Source: CAZLKN01 sp964560135 (lineage in GTDB: Bacteria > Actinomycetota > JAICYB01). Taken from it: DNA of 47,582 nt. The notes below the pieces were generated by a model. The model saw only the letters and a program-made list of their open reading frames with translations, did no database searches and was not told the DNA's origin. How positions within the stretch are numbered: the stretch's first letter is position 1; each line of letters opens with the position of its first letter. Shown here in pieces: positions 7,822 to 18,027 of this stretch. Location: contig CAZLKN010000025.1 of the NCBI GenBank assembly GCA_964560135.1, positions 1-47,582 on the forward strand. The letters are read 5' to 3'. The position numbers and the translations under genes are program-made.

Positions 7822-8714
7822 CCCCGCCGGTCGCCTGCTTCCCGGGCCAGGGGGTCCCCGCCCAGGCGTACGCCGCCGCCGCGGACCGTGCCCCCGAGGT
7901 CATCGCCGAGGCCTCCGACGTCCTCGGTGTGGACATGGCCGAGCTCTGCCGCGAGGGACGCTCCGGCGAGGCCGACCTGACATCCACCCGCTGGGCCCAG
8001 CCCGCCCTGGTGGCATGCGCCGTCGCGTCGCTGGCCGCGCTCGAGGCCCGCGAGGGGCCCTGCGACACGGTGACCGGGCACAGCCTCGGCGAATACCCAG
8101 CCCTCGTGGCCGCCGGAAGCCTCGACCTCGCCGACGCGCTCCAGTTGGTGGACGTCCGGGCCCGGTCGATGGACGAAGCCGCCCGCGCCACCCCGGGCAC
8201 GATGACCGCCGTCCTCGGCTGCGACCCCGACCGGCTCACCGAGATCTGCGAGCAGACCGGTGTCGTCGTCGCCGCGGACAACGCCCCCGGCCAGCAGGTG
8301 GTCTCCGGTCCTTCGGTCGCGATCGACGCGGCTACGGCCGCCCTGAACCAGATGGACGTCCGCACCATCCGCCTCGAGGTCGCGGGGGCTTTCCACTCGC
8401 CGGCCATGCGCGGTGCCGAGCCGCACCTCCGGGCCGCCGTCGATGCCATCCCGTTCCGCGCGCCGGCACGGACGATCTGGTCGCCGACGCTCGCAGCCCC
8501 GATGGCCACCCCCGAGGCGGTTGGCGACGTGCTCGTGGCCCAGCTCACCTCGCCGGTGCGGTGGAGACAGACCGTGGAGGCGATCTGGCAGGCCGGCGCG
8601 CGCGCCTTCCTGGACGCCGGCCCCGGCCGCGTGGTGACCGGGCTCATCCGGCGCATCGTGCCCGGCGCCGAGGTGCTCGCGGGCTCCGACCTGCTCGCGG
8701 AGGGCGCCCGATGA
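7818..8714 (+). CDS. fabD: Malonyl-CoA:ACP transacylase
   Basis: Transfers malonyl from CoA to the ACP phosphopantetheine arm, supplying two-carbon units for type II fatty-acid synthesis. 298 residues, normal for the family. Visible motifs: FPGQG at the N-terminus, the nucleophile elbow GHSLGEY (Ser89), the VRARSM arginine region, the catalytic histidine in GAFHSPAM (His193), and a C-terminal GPGRVVTGL. GTG start overlaps the upstream stop (GTGA), indicating translational coupling to the sigma/membrane-protein pair; its own stop overlaps the next start (ATGA). It is the first enzyme of the FAS operon. Confidence 0.95.
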   Translation: MTPPVACFPGQGVPAQAYAAAADRAPEVIAEASDVLGVDMAELCREGRSGEADLTSTRWAQPALVACAVASLAALEAREGPCDTVTGHSLGEYPALVAAGSLDLADALQLVDVRARSMDEAARATPGTMTAVLGCDPDRLTEICEQTGVVVAADNAPGQQVVSGPSVAIDAATAALNQMDVRTIRLEVAGAFHSPAMRGAEPHLRAAVDAIPFRAPARTIWSPTLAAPMATPEAVGDVLVAQLTSPVRWRQTVEAIWQAGARAFLDAGPGRVVTGLIRRIVPGAEVLAGSDLLAEGAR

Positions 8715-8983
8715 CGATGCTCGCCGTCGACACCGCCTTCACCGAGCTGCCCGACCGCCTCGTCGTCGCCCCCGCCTGGGGAACGTTCGTCGCCCGGCCC
8801 CCGGTCACGGTCACCGCGGACGGCGAGCTCGTGGCGGCGGGTGAGGTGCTCGGCGAGATCCAGAGCGCCCAGGGCACCGAGCCGGTACTCGCGCCCTGCG
8901 ACGCCTGGGTGATGTCGGTGCTCGTCCGGCCCGGGGAGCGTGTCCGTCCGGGCCGTCCCCTCGTCCATCTGCGGGCGCTGTGA
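8711..8983 (+). CDS. Biotinyl/lipoyl-like domain protein lacking the modified lysine
   Basis: A 90-residue protein that aligns by eye with the biotin carboxyl carrier domain: VVAPAWGTFV..., then GELVAAGEVLGEIQSAQG, then TEPVLAPCDAWVMSVLVRPGERVRPGRPLVHL. In true carriers the turn reads (A)MKM and the Lys is biotinylated. Here the equivalent is AQG, and the whole protein contains no lysine, so it cannot be biotinylated or lipoylated at that site. Overlap-coupled to fabD (ATGA) and fabH (GTGA), and in the same operon as an acyl-CoA carboxylase beta subunit. A structural or regulatory role in the carboxylase/FAS assembly is inference; it may simply be a barrel-sandwich relic. Confidence 0.8.
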   Translation: MTMLAVDTAFTELPDRLVVAPAWGTFVARPPVTVTADGELVAAGEVLGEIQSAQGTEPVLAPCDAWVMSVLVRPGERVRPGRPLVHLRAL

Positions 8984-9921
8984 GCGTGGGAACCGCGATC
9001 CTCGGCTGTGGCATGGCCGTGCCCGAGATCCGGCGCACCAACGCCGACCTCGAGCGGACCCTCGACACCACCGACGAGTGGATCCGTACCCGCACCGGCA
9101 TCCGTGAGCGCCGCATCGCCGCGGCGCACGAGTCGACCTCGACCTTCGCCGTAGCCGCGGGCGCGCAGGCCCTGAAGCGCGCCGACCTCACCCCCGACGA
9201 CCTCGACGTCGTCCTCGTCGCCACCTGCACTCCCGATCTGCCGGTGCCCGGAGCGGCCCCCCTGGTGCAGGCCGAGCTGGGGGCCGGGCGGGCGGCGGCC
9301 TTCGACCTGAATGCCGGCTGCACGGGATTCGTCCTCGCGCTCGGCGTCGCCGACGGCCTCGTGTCCTCCGGACGGGCCCGCCACGTGCTCGTGTGCGGGG
9401 CGGAGACGCTGAGCCGGATCACCGACCCCGCCGACCGCACCACCGCGGTGCTCTTCGGAGACGGCGGCGGCGCCGTCGTGCTCGGACCGAGCGACGGACC
9501 GTCGCGTCTCGGGCCGTCGGCGTCCGGGACCGACGGCTCCCGCGCCGCCTGGCTGTGCACCACCGAGGCGGGCACCCTCCAGATGCGCGGACAGGACGTG
9601 TACCGCCACGCCGTCGACCGGATGGAGGAGGCCGCCCGCGCCGTCCTCGGCGATCGCGATCCGGGCGGTATCGACCTCGTGGTGCCGCACCAGGCCAACG
9701 CGCGCATCGTCGCCGCGCTGGCCGAGCGGCTCGGGGTCCCATCCGATCGGGTCGTGTGCAACATCGCCGCCTACGGCAACACCTCGGCGGCCTCGATCCC
9801 GATCGCGCTGGCCGAAGCCGTCGCCGACGGCAGTCTGCGCGACGGCATGGAGGTGCTGCTGGTGGCCTTCGGTGCCGGGTTCTCCTGGTCGGCCACCCTC
9901 CTGCGCTGGGGGCATCGATGA
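8980..9921 (+). CDS. fabH: 3-oxoacyl-ACP synthase III
   Basis: Starts fatty-acid chains by condensing an acyl-CoA primer with malonyl-ACP. 313 residues, typical length. Catalytic residues are readable: Cys114 in NAGCTGF, His237 in VPHQAN and Asn267 in YGNTSA. The N-terminal TDEWIRTRTGI and the C-terminal FGAGFSWSATLLRW are family hallmarks. GTG start overlaps the previous stop by four bases; its stop overlaps the fabG start. Chain-primer preference (straight or branched) cannot be read reliably from sequence here. Confidence 0.95.
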   Translation: MSVGTAILGCGMAVPEIRRTNADLERTLDTTDEWIRTRTGIRERRIAAAHESTSTFAVAAGAQALKRADLTPDDLDVVLVATCTPDLPVPGAAPLVQAELGAGRAAAFDLNAGCTGFVLALGVADGLVSSGRARHVLVCGAETLSRITDPADRTTAVLFGDGGGAVVLGPSDGPSRLGPSASGTDGSRAAWLCTTEAGTLQMRGQDVYRHAVDRMEEAARAVLGDRDPGGIDLVVPHQANARIVAALAERLGVPSDRVVCNIAAYGNTSAASIPIALAEAVADGSLRDGMEVLLVAFGAGFSWSATLLRWGHR

Positions 9922-10652
9922 GCCCGGACGTGGCCCTGGTCACCGGCGCTTCCCGCGGGATCGGACGCGCCATCGCGCTCCGGCTTGCCGCCGACGGCCT
10001 CACGGTGGCCGTGAACTTCCGCTCTGACGCCGAGGGCGCGGGCGAAACCGTGACGCGGATCCGCCAGGCCGGCGGCAACGCCGTGCCGGCCCCCGGCGAC
10101 GTGTCGACGGCCGGCGGCGCCGACGTGGTGGTTGCCGCCGCCGAGGAGGCCGGTCCGCTGGTGGTGCTCGTCAACAACGCCGGCATCCGGCGGGACGGGC
10201 TGTCGATGCTGATGAAGGACGAGGACTGGTCGGCGGTGCTCGCCACGAATCTCGACGGACCGTTCCTGGTGTCCCAGCGGGCTCTCCAGCGGATGCTCGT
10301 GCGGCGTTCCGGGCGCATCGTCAATGTCGCCTCGGTGGTGGGGGTGCGGGGCAACGCGGGGCAGGCCAACTACGCGGCCGCGAAGGCGGGCCTGATCGGA
10401 CTGACCCGCTCGATGGCCCTCGAGGTCGCCAAGCGCGGGATCACGGTGAATGCCGTGGCCCCCGGGCTCGTACGCACCGCCATGACCGAGGGCCTGGGCG
10501 ACGAGCAGCTCGCGGCGCTGGCCGACGCCACGCCGTTGCGGCGGGCCGTCGAACCCGGCGAGGTCGCCGCCGCCGTGGCGTTTCTCGCCTCCGCGGATGC
10601 GTCGGCGATCACGGGACACGTGTTGTGTGTGGACGGCGGCATGACCGCATGA
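9918..10652 (+). CDS. fabG: 3-oxoacyl-ACP reductase
   Basis: NADPH-dependent short-chain dehydrogenase that reduces 3-oxoacyl-ACP in the elongation cycle. 244 residues. Visible: cofactor motif TGASRGIG (9-16), NNAG (86-89), and the catalytic Ser139, Tyr152 and Lys156 in the classical Y-x3-K spacing (NYAAAK). C-terminal GHVLCVDGGMT is typical. ATG start overlaps the fabH stop (ATGA). Placement between fabH and acpP supports FabG rather than another SDR. Confidence 0.94.
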   Translation: MSPDVALVTGASRGIGRAIALRLAADGLTVAVNFRSDAEGAGETVTRIRQAGGNAVPAPGDVSTAGGADVVVAAAEEAGPLVVLVNNAGIRRDGLSMLMKDEDWSAVLATNLDGPFLVSQRALQRMLVRRSGRIVNVASVVGVRGNAGQANYAAAKAGLIGLTRSMALEVAKRGITVNAVAPGLVRTAMTEGLGDEQLAALADATPLRRAVEPGEVAAAVAFLASADASAITGHVLCVDGGMTA

Positions 10653-10667
10653 ACGAAGGAGGAAAGC

Positions 10668-10931
10668 ATGGAACAGGAGATCATCGCGTCCGACGAGCAG
10701 GTGCTCGGCACCCTGCGTGAGGTGCTGGCGGCGTTCCACGTCGACGAAGGCGACGTCACCCCGGAGGCCAGCTTCGAGGCCCTCGGCCTCGACTCGCTCG
10801 ATCTCGTCGAGCTCTCTGTGAAGGTGGAGGACGCCTACGGCATCGACATCGAGGAGGACGACCTCAAAGAGGTCGTGACCGTCGGCGACGCGGCCCGGCT
10901 CGTGGTCCGCAAGGCCGCGGCGCGCACGTGA
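10668..10931 (+). CDS. acpP: Acyl carrier protein
   Basis: An 87-residue acidic helical protein that carries growing acyl chains on 4'-phosphopantetheine. The attachment serine is Ser43 in LGLDSLDLVEL, followed by the usual helix (VEDAYGIDIEEDD) and a C-terminal TVGDAARLV. A strong ribosome site (GAAGGAGG) sits 6 bases before the ATG. It is the only gene in this operon with its own clear spacer and strong SD, fitting the need for high ACP levels. Its TGA overlaps the fabF start. Confidence 0.96.
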   Translation: MEQEIIASDEQVLGTLREVLAAFHVDEGDVTPEASFEALGLDSLDLVELSVKVEDAYGIDIEEDDLKEVVTVGDAARLVVRKAAART

Positions 10932-12169
10932 TGGGCGCCGGAAGACGCGTGGCCGTCACCGGGATCGGTGCGGTCACCCCGCTCGGCGTCGGGATGGGCG
11001 CCTCCTGGAAGGCGCTGGCCGACGGCGTCTCCGGGGCGGGGCCGATCACCCGGTTCGACGCGTCCGACTACGGGGTGAAGATCGCCTGCGAAGCCGGCGA
11101 CTTCGACCCGTTGGACCACATGGAACCCCGCGACGCCCGGCGCTCCGACCGCTTCTGCCAGTTCGCCGTGGCCTCTGCGGCCATGGCCGTCGAGGACGCC
11201 GGATGGTCCGGGCTCCCGTACGCCGCCGGGCGGGTGGGGGTGGTGGTGGGTTCCGGGGTCGGCGGCCTGGCCACCCTCGAGGAGCAGCACACCGTGCTCG
11301 CCGAGCGGGGACCGTCGAAGCTCAGTCCCTTCTGCGTGCCGCTGCTGATGGTCAACGGCGCGGCGGGCGCGATCGCCATGCGCCTGGGAGCCCGCGGACC
11401 CAACGTGGCCCCCGTGTCGGCCTGCGCCACCGGCGCCCACGCGATCGGCGAGGCGACCCGGATCATCCGGACCGGCGACGCCGACGCGGTCCTGGCCGGC
11501 GGGGCGGAGGCGGCGATCACGCCGCTGGCGCTGGGGGCCTTCGCCTGCATGGGGGCCCTGTCGCGTCGCAACGACGACCCGGCCGCGGCCTCGCGTCCGT
11601 TCGACGCCGGACGCGACGGGTTCGTGATGGCCGAGGGCGCTGCGGTGCTCGTACTCGAGGAGTGGGATGCCGCGGTGCGCCGCGGTGCCACGATCCTCGC
11701 CGAGGTCGCCGGGTACGGGGCCACGGCCGACGCCTATCACCTCACCCAGCCCGACCCCGAGGCGACCGGCGCCGTCGAGGCGATGCGCGCGGCCCTGTCC
11801 GACGCGGGCCTGGAGCCGGGGGCCGTGGGCTACGTCAACGCCCACGGCACATCGACGCCCTTCAACGACAAGGTCGAGTCCGCAGCGATCCGCACCGTGT
11901 TCGGCGAGACCGTGCCGCCGGTATCGTCCACGAAGTCGTGCACCGGGCACCTGCTCGGGGCTGCCGGCGCCTTCGAGGCCGCGGTGTGCGTCCGGGCGAT
12001 CGGGGAGGGGGTCCTGCCCCCGACGATCAACCACACCTCCCCCGACCCCGACTGCGACCTCGACGTCGTGCCCAACGCCGCGCGCGCCACACCCGTCGAC
12101 GCGGCGTTGTCGAACTCCTTCGGGTTCGGCGGCCACAACGCCTGCCTGGTGCTCCGGAGGGCCTCGTGA
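10931..12169 (+). CDS. fabF: 3-oxoacyl-ACP synthase II
   Basis: Elongating condensing enzyme of type II fatty-acid synthesis. 412 residues from ATG 10931 (a GTG one codon earlier, at 10928, is also possible). The Cys-His-His triad is visible: Cys165 in SACATGAH, His305 in NAHGTSTPFND and His340 in KSCTGHLLGAAG; GFGGHN is near the C-terminus. The start is coupled to the acpP stop. Single-protein KAS II, with no chain-length-factor partner alongside, which argues for primary fatty-acid synthesis rather than an aromatic polyketide cluster. Confidence 0.95.
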   Translation: MGAGRRVAVTGIGAVTPLGVGMGASWKALADGVSGAGPITRFDASDYGVKIACEAGDFDPLDHMEPRDARRSDRFCQFAVASAAMAVEDAGWSGLPYAAGRVGVVVGSGVGGLATLEEQHTVLAERGPSKLSPFCVPLLMVNGAAGAIAMRLGARGPNVAPVSACATGAHAIGEATRIIRTGDADAVLAGGAEAAITPLALGAFACMGALSRRNDDPAAASRPFDAGRDGFVMAEGAAVLVLEEWDAAVRRGATILAEVAGYGATADAYHLTQPDPEATGAVEAMRAALSDAGLEPGAVGYVNAHGTSTPFNDKVESAAIRTVFGETVPPVSSTKSCTGHLLGAAGAFEAAVCVRAIGEGVLPPTINHTSPDPDCDLDVVPNAARATPVDAALSNSFGFGGHNACLVLRRAS

Positions 12170-12896
12170 AGGCGTTCGTCACCGGTGCCTCCCGCGGGAT
12201 CGGCCGGGCCACGGTGCAGCGCCTGGCCCGGGACGGCGCGTCGGTGGCCGTGGGGTTCTTCCGCAACCGCACCGCCGCCCACGAGGTGTGCGGCGAGCTG
12301 GAGGCGGCGGGAGCCGAGGCGGTGCCGGTGAAGGTGCACGTCGGCGACCCGGCGTCGCTCGACCGGGCCTTCGACACCGTCGCCGGCGCCTTCGGGGCGC
12401 TGGACGTGTTCGTCTCGAACGCCGCATCCGGAGTGCTCAAGCCGTTGACCGAGGTGGACGAGCGCGGCTGGGCCTGGACGATGGACGTCAACGCCCGGGC
12501 CCTGCTGTTCGGCGCGCAGCGGGCCGCCGGCCTCATGAAGGAGGGTGGGAGCATCGTGGCCCTCACCTCCGCGGGCTCGGTGCGGGTGCTGCCGGGCTAC
12601 GGGGCCGTGGGGGCGGCCAAGGCGGCCCTCGAGTCGCTCGTACGCTACCTGGCCGTCGAGCTCGCACCGTCGGGCGTGCGCGTCAACGCCGTGTCCCCCG
12701 GGGTCGTGGACACCGACGCCCTGCGGCACTTCCCCGACCGCGAGGGTCTACTCGCCGGCGCCGCCGCCCGCACGCCGGCGGGGCGCCTGGCCACCCCCGA
12801 GGACGCCGCGGAGGCCGTGGCATTCCTGTGTTCGCCCGCCGCCGAGATGGTGCGCGGGCAGGTGCTCGTCGTCGACGGCGGGGCGGGGTTGCTGGC

Positions 12897-12900
<4 letters not shown>
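12166..12900 (+). CDS. fabL: FabL-type (class III) enoyl-ACP reductase
   Basis: A 244-residue short-chain dehydrogenase. It is not a second FabG: the active site has Tyr145 and Lys152 in a Y-x6-K spacing (YGAVGAAK), typical of enoyl-ACP reductases. Long stretches match the FabL pattern known from Bacillus: VFVSNAASGVLKPL, DVNARALLFGAQ, DTDALRHFPDREGLL, RTPAGRL and MVRGQVLVVDGG. Cofactor motif TGASRGIG (6-13). It would catalyse the last reduction of each elongation cycle with NADPH. GTG start overlaps the fabF stop (GTGA), and its stop overlaps the next start. FabL rather than FabI/InhA is unusual in an actinobacterium as far as I know. Confidence 0.85.
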
Positions 12901-14285
<1,385 letters not shown>

Positions 14286-14319
14286 GCCGGTTCCTGGCAG
14301 CGGACGTCGCCCCCACCGG

Positions 14320-14325
14320 TAGAAT
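14320..14325 (+). promoter_or_regulatory. Candidate -10 box of the Mce operon
   Basis: TAGAAT matches the TANNNT -10 pattern in the 74-base gap between the FAS operon and the Mce operon, 34 bases before the GTG at 14360. No clear -35. GAGGAGGG just before the start codon is the ribosome site. Confidence 0.4.
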
Positions 14326-14359
14326 GGCGCGACGCGTGGCATCGGGGTGAGGAGGGTTC

Positions 14360-15181
14360 GTGCCTGAAGACACGGCCATATCGGTCGTCGGTCTCACGAA
14401 ACGGTTCGGCACCCAGACGATCTGGGAGGACGTCAGCTTCGACGTTCCGCGCGGCAAGATCACGATCATCCTCGGCCCCTCGGGCACCGGGAAGAGCGTG
14501 CTCCTCAAGCACTTCGTCGGCCTCCTGAAGCCCAACGCCGGGCACATCTACATCGACGGGCTCGACATCCCCACGCTCAAGGAGAAGGAGCTGTTCGAGG
14601 TGCGCAAGAAGTTCGGCGTCCTGTTCCAGGACGGCGCCCTCTTCGGCTCGATGAGCATCGAGGACAACGTCGCCTTCCCGTTGCGCGAGCACACCGACCT
14701 CTCCGAGGGGACGATCCGCCAGATCGTCCAGGAGAAGCTCGAGCTGGTGGGGCTGTCGGGGGCCCAGAAGAAGTTCCCCGGGGAGATCTCCGGGGGGATG
14801 AAGAAGCGGGCCGGCCTCGCCCGGGCCCTCGTGCTGGAGCCGGAGCTGCTGCTCTTCGACGAGCCCGACTCCGGGCTCGACCCCGTCCGCACGGCCTACT
14901 TGAACATGCTGACCAGAGACCTGAACAAGCGGCTGGGCACCACCATCGTGATCGTCACCCACGACATCGAAACGGCGCGGGAGGTCCCCGACTACGTCGG
15001 CCTGATCTTCGCGCGCCGGCTGGTGAAGTTCGCGACACGCAAGGACATGTTCGCGTCGAAGGAGCAGGTGGTCCAGCAGTTCCTCCACGGGTCCACCGAC
15101 GGCCCGATCGGCATGTCGGAGGAGAAGGACGCCGCCGAGGATCCGTCCGAGGAGACCGCCGCGTTGACGAGAGCCTCGTAG
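14360..15181 (+). CDS. Mce/Mla-type ABC transporter ATPase
   Basis: A 273-residue ATPase of the MlaF/MceG (Mkl) family that powers lipid transport through the YrbE permeases encoded next to it. Walker A GPSGTGKS (39-46), Q-loop VLFQDGALF, signature ISGGMKKR, Walker B LLLFDEPDSGLDP and the switch His in VTHD are all intact. The acidic C-terminal tail (EEKDAAEDPSEET) is an extension often seen in this family. GTG start with GAGGAGGG upstream. In mycobacteria the ATPase gene is usually unlinked from mce operons; here it is the first gene of the operon. Confidence 0.95.
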   Translation: MPEDTAISVVGLTKRFGTQTIWEDVSFDVPRGKITIILGPSGTGKSVLLKHFVGLLKPNAGHIYIDGLDIPTLKEKELFEVRKKFGVLFQDGALFGSMSIEDNVAFPLREHTDLSEGTIRQIVQEKLELVGLSGAQKKFPGEISGGMKKRAGLARALVLEPELLLFDEPDSGLDPVRTAYLNMLTRDLNKRLGTTIVIVTHDIETAREVPDYVGLIFARRLVKFATRKDMFASKEQVVQQFLHGSTDGPIGMSEEKDAAEDPSEETAALTRAS

Positions 15182-15184
15182 CCC

Positions 15185-15958
15185 ATGGTCACCGCCGTTC
15201 GCACCGGCTTCGTCGCCACCGGCAACATGTTCTCGCTCACCCTCGACGCCTTTCGCGTCTTCTTCCGGCGCCCGTGGCCGATGGCCGAATTCCTGCGGGT
15301 CTCGTGGTTCATCGTGGCCGTCTCGCTCGTGCCGGTGATCCTCGTCTCGATCGCCTTCGGCGCGACGATCGCGCTCCAGGTGGGCAACGTCTCGCGCCAG
15401 CTCGGCGCGCAGTCGCAGACGGGGGCCGCGATGGTGCTGGCGGTGGTCCGGGAGGCGGCCCCCATCGCCACGGCACTTTTGATCTCCGGGGCCGGCGGTT
15501 CGGCGATGACCGCCGATCTCGGCTCCCGCAAGGTCCGCGAGGAGCTGTCGGCGATGGAGGTCCTCGCGGTCGACCCGCTCCACCGGTTGATCGTGCCGCG
15601 GATCTGCGCGGCGGTGGTGGTGGCGGTCCTGCTCAACGGGTTCGTGTCCGTGGCGGGGGTCGGGGGCGGCTACGTGTTCAACGTGCTGGTGCAGGGCGGG
15701 ACGCCGGGCGCCTACATCGCGTCGTTCTCACTGCTGGCGCAACCCGCCGACCTGTACGTCTCCATGGTCAAGGCCGGGGTCTTCGGCCTGATCGCGGCCA
15801 TGGTCGCGACCTATTTCGGGATGTTCTGCCGCGGGGGGCCGAAGGGTGTGGGGGACGCGGTGAACCGCGCGGTCGTCGTCACGTTCCTGCTCATCTTCGT
15901 GGCCAATTTCGTGATGACCGCGATCTATTTCGCACTGGTCCCACCGAAGTTCGCGTGA
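15185..15958 (+). CDS. YrbE/MlaE-family permease, first copy
   Basis: A 257-residue integral membrane subunit of the Mce importer. It has five to six hydrophobic segments and the family core ALLISGAGGSAMTADLGSRKVREELSAMEVLAVDP, which contains the EExxAMexmaVdP-like coupling loop that meets the ATPase. It begins 3 bases after the ATPase stop; 22 bases separate it from the second permease. Probably forms a heterodimer with the second copy, as in actinobacterial YrbEA/YrbEB pairs. Confidence 0.93.
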   Translation: MVTAVRTGFVATGNMFSLTLDAFRVFFRRPWPMAEFLRVSWFIVAVSLVPVILVSIAFGATIALQVGNVSRQLGAQSQTGAAMVLAVVREAAPIATALLISGAGGSAMTADLGSRKVREELSAMEVLAVDPLHRLIVPRICAAVVVAVLLNGFVSVAGVGGGYVFNVLVQGGTPGAYIASFSLLAQPADLYVSMVKAGVFGLIAAMVATYFGMFCRGGPKGVGDAVNRAVVVTFLLIFVANFVMTAIYFALVPPKFA

Positions 15959-15980
15959 TTCCGAGGAAAGGGATGCCGGG

Positions 15981-16847
15981 GTGGCACAGGCGGAGGTGAA
16001 GGTCCGGGCGCCGTCGGTGCCGGGCCGGGCCGTGCGAGGGATCGGGGACGCGGTCGTCCGCGGTCTGGGTGTGATCGGCGAGCACATGGGGTTCTACGCG
16101 CGGTCCCTGGCCGAGATGCCGGCCGCGGTGCGCCGGGGCACCGAGATCTTCCGGCACGTCTCCGACATCACCATCGGGGCCGGTGCGCTCATCGTGGGGG
16201 CCGGCACCGCCGGCGTCATCTTCTTCATGGCCTTCTTCACCGGGACCCAGGTGGGCCTCCAAGGGTTCAAGGGGCTGCAGCTGATCGGCGCGGAGGCGTT
16301 CACGGGGTTCGTGTCGGCCTTCGCCAACACCCGGGAGATCACACCCCTGATCGCCGGGATCACCCTGGCGGCACAGGTCGGCGCGGGATTCACCGCCGAG
16401 CTGGGTGCCATGCGCATCAGCGAGGAGGTCGACGCGCTGGAGACGATGGCCGTCCGGCCGGTGCCCTACCTGGTGTCCTCGAGGATCATCGCCCTGATCG
16501 TCGCCGTGATCCCCCTGTACCTGATCTCGCTGTTCTCCTCCTACCTCGCGACGAGAGCGATCGTCGTGTACTACCTGGGGTTATCGGGCGGCACCTACAA
16601 CCACTACTTCACGATCTTCCTGCCGCCGATCGACGTCTTCTATTCCCTGATCAAAGCCCTCACCTTCGCCGTGCTCGTGGCCCTGATCCACTGCTACTAC
16701 GGGTTCAACGCCTCGGGCGGTCCCGCCGGCGTGGGTGTGGCGGTCGGCCGGGCGATCAGGACGTCGATCGTGGTGATCCTGCTGGTGAACCTCCTGCTGT
16801 CGGCCATCTTCTGGGGGCCGGGCGACACGGTGAGGATCGCGGGGTGA
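15981..16847 (+). CDS. YrbE/MlaE-family permease, second copy
   Basis: A 288-residue membrane subunit homologous to the preceding gene. The coupling loop is GAMRISEEVDALETMAVRP, with further hydrophobic segments such as IIALIVAVIPLYLISLFSSYL and SIVVILLVNLLLSAIFW. A cytoplasmic N-terminal extension of about 35 residues precedes the first amphipathic helix. GTG start at 15981, with GAGGAAAGGG about ten bases upstream. The two permeases and six MCE proteins match the standard actinobacterial mce layout. Confidence 0.93.
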   Translation: MAQAEVKVRAPSVPGRAVRGIGDAVVRGLGVIGEHMGFYARSLAEMPAAVRRGTEIFRHVSDITIGAGALIVGAGTAGVIFFMAFFTGTQVGLQGFKGLQLIGAEAFTGFVSAFANTREITPLIAGITLAAQVGAGFTAELGAMRISEEVDALETMAVRPVPYLVSSRIIALIVAVIPLYLISLFSSYLATRAIVVYYLGLSGGTYNHYFTIFLPPIDVFYSLIKALTFAVLVALIHCYYGFNASGGPAGVGVAVGRAIRTSIVVILLVNLLLSAIFWGPGDTVRIAG

Positions 16848-16857
16848 CGGGTACGGC

Positions 16858-18027
16858 GTGAGCGCTCGCGGACGCAACGCCGTCGTTGGGCTCGGCTCCC
16901 TGCTCGCGCTCGTCGGGCTCGGCTTCGGGGTGTACCTGTACCTCGGCGGCTTCTTCCGGCCCGGCTTCGAGGTCACCGGCGAGTTCGACCGGGCCGGCCA
17001 GTTGCTGCGGGCCGGCAGCGACGTGAAGCTCCGGGGCGTCCTGGTGGGCGAGATCACACGGATCCGGGTGACCGACGAGGGCTCGGCCCGCGTGGCGATG
17101 CGTATCTTCCCCGACCAGGACATCCCGTCCAACGTCAACGCGGCGATCCGGGCCAAGACGCTGTTCGGGGAGAAGCTCGTCGAGCTGCAGATGCCCGACG
17201 AGCCGGAGGGCCGCCTCGGCCCCGGGGACCGGATCCCGCTCGACCGGACGACGGGACCCTTCGAGGTCGAGACCATCCTGGAGAAGGCCGTGCCGCTCCT
17301 CGGGGCGATTGACCCCGAGATGCTGGGGGCCGCCTTCCGGGCCCTGGCTGAGGGCTTCGTCGGCAACGAGGAGGCTCTGCGCCGCGCCACGGTGCAGGGC
17401 GCCACCGCCCTCGGCGAGACCGAGCGGACGCTGCCCAACCTGGAGAACAACCTCCGCCACCTGCGGGATCTCGCCGTGGCGCTGGACGACGCCGACGACG
17501 ATCTGCTGCGTGCCATGGACGGCCTCACCACGGCGGGACGGGCGCTCAACAGCAGCTCGACGGAGCTCCGGACGACCCTGAGCGCGCTCGCGGACATCAC
17601 CCGCGATCTCGGGGATATCGTGGTCGAACGGGAGCAGGATCTGTCGGACCTGTCCGAACAGGGCCGGGCCGTACTCGAACTCGTCGCCGAGTTCGCGCCG
17701 GAGCTGCCGGGCATCCTCGACACCCTCGACTCCTTCCTCGGCGTGTGGATCCTCGATCTGTCCGAGGGGCCGTGGTGGCGGATCACCCTGACCCAGGGCT
17801 TCGCCACCGATCCCCCCTACGCTCCCGGTGAGGAGCCCCGCCCCCGGACGGCCGACGCCGCCGGACTGCGTGACCGGGCGCTGCGTGAACTGGCCGGCGA
17901 CCCCGACTCGCCGCCGCCGGAGCTGACCGACATCCTGCTGGCGCCGGTCCCCGACGGCGCACTCGATGAGATCCTCGGCGACCTCGGTCTGGAGCGACGC
18001 GAGCGGCCGGGGGTGGACCTCCCGTGA
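16858..18027 (+). CDS. MCE-family protein 1 (MceA position)
   Basis: A 389-residue substrate-binding/tunnel subunit. One N-terminal membrane anchor (VVGLGSLLALVGLGFGVYLYL), then the MCE beta-barrel domain at about 38-115 (GQLLRAGSDVKLRGVLVGEI ... IRAKTLFGEKLVEL), then long helical heptad-rich segments (about 150-290), and a Pro-rich tail. MCE proteins oligomerise into a ring or tube that conducts lipids to the permease. GTG start 10 bases after the permease gene; the stop overlaps the next start (GTGA). Confidence 0.92.
   Translation: MSARGRNAVVGLGSLLALVGLGFGVYLYLGGFFRPGFEVTGEFDRAGQLLRAGSDVKLRGVLVGEITRIRVTDEGSARVAMRIFPDQDIPSNVNAAIRAKTLFGEKLVELQMPDEPEGRLGPGDRIPLDRTTGPFEVETILEKAVPLLGAIDPEMLGAAFRALAEGFVGNEEALRRATVQGATALGETERTLPNLENNLRHLRDLAVALDDADDDLLRAMDGLTTAGRALNSSSTELRTTLSALADITRDLGDIVVEREQDLSDLSEQGRAVLELVAEFAPELPGILDTLDSFLGVWILDLSEGPWWRITLTQGFATDPPYAPGEEPRPRTADAAGLRDRALRELAGDPDSPPPELTDILLAPVPDGALDEILGDLGLERRERPGVDLP

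Noticed and set aside
8015..8983. Long plus-strand frame leading into the biotinyl-like gene
   Set aside because: Its first part is an Arg/Pro-rich shadow of fabD. The ATG at 8711 starts the real domain and overlaps the fabD stop.
9393..9917. Extended start for fabG in the same frame
   Set aside because: It overlaps fabH completely with Arg-rich translation. The ATG at 9918 gives the normal Rossmann start and a 4-base overlap.
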